Positions 1-5,385 of a stretch of 5,385 nt of DNA are shown piece by piece. Source of the DNA: Deltaproteobacteria bacterium. GTDB lineage: Bacteria > Desulfobacterota > Desulfarculia > Adiutricales > Adiutricaceae. The stretch lies in contig JAITIH010000165.1 of NCBI GenBank assembly GCA_031279525.1, forward strand, positions 1-5,385. The letters are read 5' to 3'. The notes beneath the pieces were generated by a model. It did no database searches. It was given only the letters and a program-made list of their open reading frames with translations, and was not told the origin of the DNA. Position 1 is the stretch's first letter; each line of letters starts with the position of its first letter. Position numbers and translations under genes: made by a program.

Positions 1-19
1 GGCTTTTGGACCAAAGCAT
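1..19 (-). CDS. possible start of a leftward gene cut by the window edge
   Basis: On the minus strand an ATG (19 to 17) follows a good Shine-Dalgarno sequence, GAGGGAG (33 to 27), at a 7-nt spacing. Six codons are visible (M-L-W-S-K-S) before the edge, all open. Nothing can be said about the product. The call rests only on the ribosome-binding-site geometry. A competing plus-strand reading frame is open across the same bases and ends at TAG 147-149, so this is a weak call. Confidence 0.25.
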
Positions 20-184
20 AGTCAAACTCCCTCGCTCCAAAAGAATGACGACCAAAAAGGTCGCCTATGGCGAACTAGATAATTCGGCCAAATGGCCAAA
101 CTCGGACCTAAAACATGGCCGGCCTGGACGCGGCCACGAACCAGGCTAGAATGGCGTCGTCTGGGCGGGCTCAAATACTAGATA

Positions 185-238
185 AAAATAGCACCCAGTT
201 GACCAAAAAACAATATCTTTTTTAAATTGGGCTATTTT
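185..238. repeat. imperfect inverted repeat
   Basis: AAAATAGC (185-192) is the exact reverse complement of GCTATTTT (231-238). Pairing continues imperfectly inward (CC at 194-195 against GG at 229-230) past one bulged A. No T-tract follows on either strand, so it is not a typical terminator. The promoter-like boxes at 199-228 lie inside the loop, so it could be an operator or chance AT-rich complementarity. Confidence 0.4.
199..228 (+). promoter_or_regulatory. possible sigma70-type promoter
   Basis: TTGACC (199-204) matches five of six positions of the -35 consensus. TAAATT (223-228) matches four of six of the -10 consensus, at an 18-nt spacing. Initiation would fall near 235 and the transcript would meet the terminator at 346-387, about 150 nt later. 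No plus-strand coding sequence lies between. The -10 is weak and lies in AT-rich DNA, so chance is a real alternative. Confidence 0.25.
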
Positions 239-248
239 ATGGGACTCA

Positions 249-282
249 CCCGGTCGCGCGGAGGCGCGGAGGCGCGACCGGG
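249..282. repeat. perfect 11-bp GC-rich hairpin
   Basis: CCCGGTCGCGC (249-259) and GCGCGACCGGG (272-282) are perfect reverse complements around a 12-nt loop. The loop and the start of the right arm form a tandem 8-mer, GGAGGCGC twice (260-267 and 268-275). No T-run follows on either strand, so this is not a standard intrinsic terminator. It could be a structural element of a small RNA, a processing site or a dispersed palindromic repeat. Confidence 0.8.
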
Positions 283-345
283 CTTAGAAGGCTGGAGTCG
301 AAGGAGTTTTTAGAAAAATATATAATGATTTTAGTAGGTTGCCTT

Positions 346-387
346 AAGGCCCCTTAGGACCTTTAGAGCCTTTAGGGGCCTTTTTTT
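346..387 (+). terminator. rho-independent terminator, rightward
   Basis: AAGGCCCCT (346-354) pairs perfectly with AGGGGCCTT (374-382), a 9-bp GC-rich stem with a 19-nt loop. Seven T residues (381-387) follow at the base. The T-run lies only on the plus-strand side, so it stops rightward transcription and does not serve the leftward gene at 547-1212. Its source is either a gene upstream of the window or a short transcript started near 235. Confidence 0.8.
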
Positions 388-395
388 GGTTTTCC

Positions 396-419
396 AAAAG
401 GCCGCCCGCCGCCGCGGCC
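396..419 (-). terminator. weak candidate terminator of the leftward YiiX-like gene
   Basis: Read on the minus strand, GGCCGC (419-414) pairs with GCGGCC (405-400) around an 8-nt GC loop and is followed by only four T residues (399-396). It lies about 130 nt past the stop codon of the leftward gene. The short stem and short T-run make this tentative, but nothing better is visible for that gene. Confidence 0.3.
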
Positions 420-546
420 AGGGGCTAAAACTGGATTTTGGGCCTTTAAGCCAGGCTTTCGTCCTTCGAGCCAACCTTCGCTTTCAGCCATGCCTTGGTC
501 AAACCGCTGGCCTATTGGCCCGCCCAAACGCCCATATCGTCGCTTT

Positions 547-1212
547 TTACCGCTTTTTCGGGGCCTCGATTACCGCCCCCCGAACCTTAGTCACCAGTTC
601 CAACAATGGGCTATTGATTAGATCGGCCGGGGACACGGCCAACTCGTCCAGGGGCGGTGAGTCGCCGTAGCGCCTTTCGATCAAGGCCTTGACCGCCGGG
701 TGGTCGAGGTTATAGTCCCTAAACCGCTTAAGGGGAACCAGGTCGATCCCGGCCCCACGCTGGTAAATCTTATAGACCAACTCCGAGCAGTAAATGAACT
801 CGTCGGACCACCGGAAACGATAGTCGTATTGCTTTAACTCAAATGACCGGGCGACGTCTTTCATCTTTTTGACGACCTCTGGGGTCAAGACCGACGGATC
901 CTTTAGGCGCAGCAAAAGGATCGGCTGCGAGCTTTTGCCGATAAAATCAATGATTGGGGTGAAAACCATGACGCCCTGGGCCTCGTAGACGAAAACCTGG
1001 CCGTTTCGCTTAAAGACAATTCCACAGTGGGTGTAGTCCGAGCCCGTGGCCATGGCCAGAGCTAAAGATTGGGTCGTGCTAATGGACTGGAGAAGGATGT
1101 CGCCTTCATGAAAATCGTAAGCGTGGGCCTTTGAGCCAAAGGCTAAGAGCGAGGCGAGAGCTAAAGTCCCCGCGACCAGGCCAATCGGCCGTAGAATTCT
1201 TCCCAATTTCAT
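547..1212 (-). CDS. secreted YiiX/YebB-like permuted NlpC/P60 papain-like hydrolase
   Basis: A 221-residue protein of the YiiX-type family: circularly permuted NlpC/P60 enzymes with a papain-like fold, thought to act on amide or ester bonds; the exact substrate is not known to me. Residues 1-31 form a Sec signal peptide (basic start, hydrophobic 10-25, A-H-A before Y32), so the mature protein should be periplasmic or outside. The permuted order is visible: E-G-D-I-L-L at 36-41, T-H-C-G-I-V at 61-66 with probable catalytic His62, Y-E-A at 76-78 with Glu77, and the nucleophile Cys142 in Y-C-S-E-L-V. The stretch D-Y-R-F-R-W-S-D before the cysteine is typical of YiiX. Length is near that of E. 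coli YiiX (about 200 residues). The ATG is preceded by AAGAGA at 5 nt and GGAGG at 14 nt. The gene stands alone, diverging from the HIT-mutS operon. Family call is firm; substrate is unknown. Confidence 0.88.
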   Translation of the reverse strand: MKLGRILRPIGLVAGTLALASLLAFGSKAHAYDFHEGDILLQSISTTQSLALAMATGSDYTHCGIVFKRNGQVFVYEAQGVMVFTPIIDFIGKSSQPILLLRLKDPSVLTPEVVKKMKDVARSFELKQYDYRFRWSDEFIYCSELVYKIYQRGAGIDLVPLKRFRDYNLDHPAVKALIERRYGDSPPLDELAVSPADLINSPLLELVTKVRGAVIEAPKKR

Positions 1213-1281
1213 TCGCGTCTCTTTTGCCTCCGCGGCCTAGAAAAAGCGAGAGCCTTCGTTTAGGTTTTTTGGCTTTAATTC

Positions 1282-1310
1282 ATTATACCTGGTAAAAGGC
1301 TTTTTCGCCT
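1282..1310 (-). promoter_or_regulatory. promoter of the YiiX-like gene
   Basis: On the minus strand a perfect TATAAT box (1287-1282) stands about 70 nt upstream of the ATG, giving a leader of roughly 60 nt with the ribosome-binding sites near its end. The -35 position at 17-nt spacing reads AGGCGA (1310-1305), a poor match, so the promoter may depend on an activator or on the AT-rich DNA beyond 1320. Confidence 0.5.
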
Positions 1311-1380
1311 AAACGGTCGCTGGGAATAAACCCTTTTCTCATAGTATTTTTATATTTAATAATGTTTTATTTAGCTTTTT

Positions 1381-1424
1381 TAATTATATCTTAAGCTCTA
1401 TAGATTGCCTTAAATCTATAATTA
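1381..1424. repeat. nested inverted repeats in AT-rich spacer
   Basis: TATAGATT (1399-1406) and AATCTATA (1413-1420) are perfect reverse complements around a 6-nt centre. An outer pair, TAATTAT (1381-1387) with ATAATTA (1418-1424), shares the last three bases of the inner right arm, so the two pairings compete. The setting between divergent genes is typical of an operator or architectural-protein site, but AT-rich DNA makes such pairs easier to find by chance. Confidence 0.5.
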
Positions 1425-1727
1425 TCTGTATTGACGATTTTACAAATTTTTTACGCCTTCCTTGGTCATTGTCGCTAACCAGTGGAAATTAAAAAGTTTT
1501 TACCCTTAGCTTATAAAATGGCCCATCCGGCCAAATGACGCCGCGGGGCCTATTTCTAGCTTTTCCGGCCCTCAGGCTCTGGATCTCGCGTTCGTTTTAA
1601 TTCTGGCCTAAGGCCCCCGGCCGAGCCCTAGCCGCCTTTCCCCTTAGGGGTCCCACGGTCGTTTTTGTGGACCCTTTGGCCTTTAGCCCCTGGCCCTTGA
1701 CCCCAGCCTAGCCGGCCAAGGCCAAAA

Positions 1728-1748
1728 GCCCGGCCCGGCGGGCCGGGC
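1728..1748. repeat. very GC-rich 9-bp hairpin
   Basis: GCCCGGCCC (1728-1736) and GGGCCGGGC (1740-1748) are perfect reverse complements around a 3-nt loop. All 21 bases are G or C. No T-run follows on either strand, so it is unlikely to be an intrinsic terminator. It lies in the GC-rich half of the spacer, outside any gene. Confidence 0.75.
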
Positions 1749-1948
1749 GGACGGCCAAAGGCTTCCTTAAGCGGGGCCCATAAGGGCCAAGGCCTAGACC
1801 TAAACTCCCGACCTTAATGGCTTTTTAAAGCTTATGGTAAACTAGGCCTTCGGCTTTTGGGCCTTATTTGGGGCCTTACGCCTTCGATTAACCCTCATCC
1901 GCTTTGGCCGTCGCTAAAAATCGTCTTGCCCCATTGCTCTAGATAATC

Positions 1949-1996
1949 TTTACAAAACATGGGTTTTTGTCATAAAATTGGGGCGACAAATATATC
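1949..1996 (+). promoter_or_regulatory. candidate promoter(s) of the HIT-mutS operon
   Basis: Two overlapping candidates are visible. The first is TTTACA (1949-1954), 18 nt, TAAAAT (1973-1978). The second is TTGTCA (1967-1972), 18 nt, TATATC (1991-1996). Each has five of six matches in one box or both. A short inverted repeat, TTTGTC (1966-1971) and GACAAA (1985-1990), overlaps the boxes and could be a repressor site. Transcription would start about 30-55 nt upstream of the HIT gene. Confidence 0.4.
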
Positions 1997-2026
1997 AATA
2001 GTTCACTGGATTTTTCCCTAACCATT

Positions 2027-2033
2027 AGGAGAG
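2027..2033 (+). promoter_or_regulatory. ribosome-binding site deciding the TTG start
   Basis: AGGAGAG ends 5 nt before TTG 2039-2041. No ATG or GTG lies at a suitable distance, and the family's N-terminal L-W-A-P-W-R motif begins four residues after this TTG. The site therefore fixes TTG as the start. Confidence 0.75.
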
Positions 2034-2038
2034 CCGCT

Positions 2039-2517
2039 TTGACCGAAACTCTCTGGGCGCCCTGGCGCATGGACTACATTCTAGGGCCCAAGGAAAACGA
2101 TTGCTGTTTTTGCCTACCGGCCAGCCACGTCGGCCCCCTCCCTGAGCGATTGGTCCTTTACAGCGACCCCGTCTCCTTGGTGATCATGAACCTTTACCCC
2201 TACAACAACGCCCACCTCATGGCCGCCCCCCGCCGCCACGTGGCCACCTTGGCCCTGGCCACCCCCGAGGAGCGGCTGGCCTTAATCAACCTCGCCGCCC
2301 GGGCCACGGAGGTTTTGGACCAGGCCATGGGCCCGCACGGCTACAACCTAGGAATCAACCAGGGGGCCGTGGCCGGGGCGGGCCTGGCCGACCACCTGCA
2401 TTTTCACATAACCCCCCGTTACCAGGGCGACACCAACTACATGACCGTCTTGGCCGAGACCCGGGTCATCCCAGAACACATCCGGGCCACCTACGACCAG
2501 CTGGTCGGGTTGTTCAA

Positions 2518-2521
<4 letters not shown>
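2039..2521 (+). CDS. HIT-family nucleotide hydrolase/phosphorylase (Ap4A-type)
   Basis: A 160-residue cytoplasmic protein of the histidine-triad superfamily, which cleaves or transfers nucleotidyl groups from substrates such as diadenosine tetraphosphate or adenosine phosphoramidates through a covalent nucleotidyl-histidine. The triad is H119-L-H121-F-H123, with His121 the expected nucleophile. It sits in the context G-A-G-L-A-D before and P-R-Y-Q-G-D-T-N-Y-M after, which is typical of the Ap4A phosphorylase/hydrolase-like branch. The start W-A-P-W-R-M-D-Y-I (6-14) and C22-x-x-C25 are also family features; C22, C25, H67 and a triad His could hold zinc, though this is not proven by sequence. 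N57, N103 and N107 lie in conserved nucleotide-binding stretches. Length is normal. It starts with TTG, and its stop TGA overlaps the mutS start. The exact substrate cannot be read from sequence. Confidence 0.92.
2494..2507. repeat. 14-bp perfect palindrome at the end of the HIT gene
   Basis: CGACCAGCTGGTCG is identical to its reverse complement. It codes for D-Q-L-V near the HIT C-terminus and ends 10 nt before the mutS TTG. It may be an accident of GC-rich codon use; similar near-palindromes (CGACCAGGTCG around 2799) occur inside mutS. Confidence 0.6.
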
Positions 2522-5126
<2,605 letters not shown>

Positions 5127-5130
<4 letters not shown>

Positions 5131-5385
5131 AAGCCGGTTTGGGGACTAGGCGGACTGGGGGCTTTCTGGCCATTTTGGCTTTCTGGGCTTTTCTGGCCGC
5201 CCAAGCCTTAGGGGCGGGCTTTACTGGCCTAGCCCTAGCCGCCCAAGCCCTCGAAACTCGCCTAGCCCTTGCCGCCCAAGCCCTTGGAACACGCCTAGCC
5301 CTTACCGCCCAAGCCCTCGAAACACGCCTAGCCCTTACCGCCCAAGCCTTTTGGACTCGCCTAGCCCTTACCGCCCACGCCCTCG
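5127..5385 (+). CDS. exported 11-residue-repeat protein, N-terminal part, unknown function
   Basis: The frame opens at TTG 5127-5129, overlapping the mutS stop as TTGA exactly as at the HIT-mutS junction, with a weak AAGAG 8 nt upstream. It stays open for 86 codons to the window edge, so the gene is truncated by the window. Residues 1-12 are basic (K2, R8, R9), 13-24 are hydrophobic (F-L-A-I-L-A-F-W-A-F-L-A), and A-Q-A (25-27) or L-G-A (28-30) gives a plausible signal peptidase site. This supports export. R8-R9 is not followed by a canonical Tat motif. From about residue 35 the protein consists of tandem 11-mers of the type L-A-L-T-A-Q-A-L-E-T-R. The variants replace E with G or W and T with A, and the last visible unit has Q changed to H. 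The residues favour helix, but the leucines do not fall on one clean face. I recognise no family; the functional domain, if any, lies beyond the edge. The signal peptide and coupled start argue for real coding rather than a non-coding minisatellite. Confidence 0.6.
5227..5385 (+). repeat. 33-bp tandem repeat array, at least 4.8 copies, continuing past the edge
   Basis: Units start at 5227, 5260, 5293, 5326 and 5359, each 33 bp apart, and each begins GCCTAGCCCT. The last unit is cut after 27 bases by the window end. The central block CCGCCCAAGCC is conserved in units 1-4 and altered by one base (CCCAC) in unit 5. Most variation lies in the 9 bases after GCC (CTCGAAACT, CTTGGAACA, CTCGAAACA, TTTTGGACT). 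The period is a multiple of three, so copy-number change would keep the frame. A diverged earlier copy of GCCGCCCAAGCC lies at 5196, 42 bp before the next. Confidence 0.95.

Larger units (their letters stand above)
20..345. other. left intergenic stretch without a supported gene
   Basis: No frame gives a convincing protein here. One plus-strand frame is open from base 3 to a TAG at 147-149 (48 codons, basic, without the strong GC third-position bias of the HIT and mutS genes). It could be the tail of an upstream gene, but I do not recognise it. The stretch contains a duplicated 9-mer ACTAGATAA (74-82 and 177-185), an imperfect inverted repeat (185-238), a promoter-like pair (199-228) and a GC-rich hairpin (249-282). 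It ends in the terminator at 346-387. Confidence 0.6.
1213..2038. other. 826-bp divergent intergenic region, no gene seen
   Basis: Stops are frequent in all frames, and the longest ATG frames are around 20 codons with no ribosome-binding site. The first part (about 1322-1500) is very AT-rich, roughly four-fifths A+T around 1333-1460, with A/T runs and an inverted repeat. The second (about 1501-1880) is GC-rich, full of GGCC and CCTTAGG-type words, with a strong hairpin at 1728-1748. The last 100 bases hold the candidate promoter and ribosome-binding site for the HIT gene. It could hold an untranslated RNA, but I cannot define one. Confidence 0.7.

Noticed and set aside
3..149. Plus-strand frame open from the left edge to TAG 147-149 (48 codons), a possible gene tail
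   Set aside because: Only about half of its third positions are G or C, unlike the GC-rich genes here. Another frame is also open to TAA 80-82, and no recognisable motif is present.
321..326. TATAAT box on the plus strand
   Set aside because: No -35-like sequence at 15-19 nt upstream, and the terminator begins 20 nt later.
325..357. ATG frame of 10 codons ending in the terminator stem, like a leader-peptide attenuator
   Set aside because: The AAGGAG is 18 nt away, too far from the ATG, and there is no plus-strand gene downstream to attenuate.
386..670. Plus-strand 94-codon open frame with TTG start
   Set aside because: It begins inside the T-run of the terminator, has no ribosome-binding site, and its second half is antisense to the well-supported YiiX-like gene.
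1535..1600. Small ATG frame of 21 codons in the spacer
   Set aside because: No ribosome-binding site and no sign of coding beyond the open frame.
5227..5385. CRISPR array
   Set aside because: Units are contiguous 33-bp repeats with no unique spacers, and they code in frame.

Overview
The window comes from a bacterium with fairly GC-rich genes and much more AT-rich spacers. The HIT protein (WAPWRMDYI start) and MutS read like those of Desulfobacterota (deltaproteobacteria-type) anaerobes. That placement is an inference from remembered family sequences, not a search result. Codon use is unusual for GC-rich DNA, with many CTA, TTA and CTT leucine codons and frequent CTAG tetramers.

Left part (1-546): no convincing complete gene. 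It holds an imperfect inverted repeat (185-238), a perfect 11-bp GC-rich hairpin (249-282) and a strong rightward intrinsic terminator (346-387). A promoter-like pair at 199-228 makes a short unannotated RNA possible. A Shine-Dalgarno plus ATG at 17-33 on the minus strand may be the start of a gene leaving the window on the left.

Middle (547-1212, minus strand): one secreted YiiX-like permuted NlpC/P60 (papain-like) protein with a clear signal peptide and His-Glu-Cys catalytic residues. It has its own TATAAT promoter box. An 826-bp spacer (1213-2038) separates it from the rightward genes. The spacer has an AT-rich half with inverted repeats and a GC-rich half with a strong hairpin, and I see no gene in it.

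Right part (2039-5385, plus strand): a tightly packed operon. A HIT-family nucleotide hydrolase/transferase is followed by full-length MutS mismatch-repair ATPase, then by the start of a third gene that runs off the right edge. All three use TTG starts, and both junctions are the same 4-nt TTGA stop/start overlap, so translation is probably coupled. The third gene encodes a signal peptide followed at once by tandem 11-residue repeats (33-bp DNA units). It matches no family I know and is the most novel element here. HIT and MutS are both cytoplasmic and nucleotide-related. The exported repeat protein has no obvious link to them and may only share the transcript.
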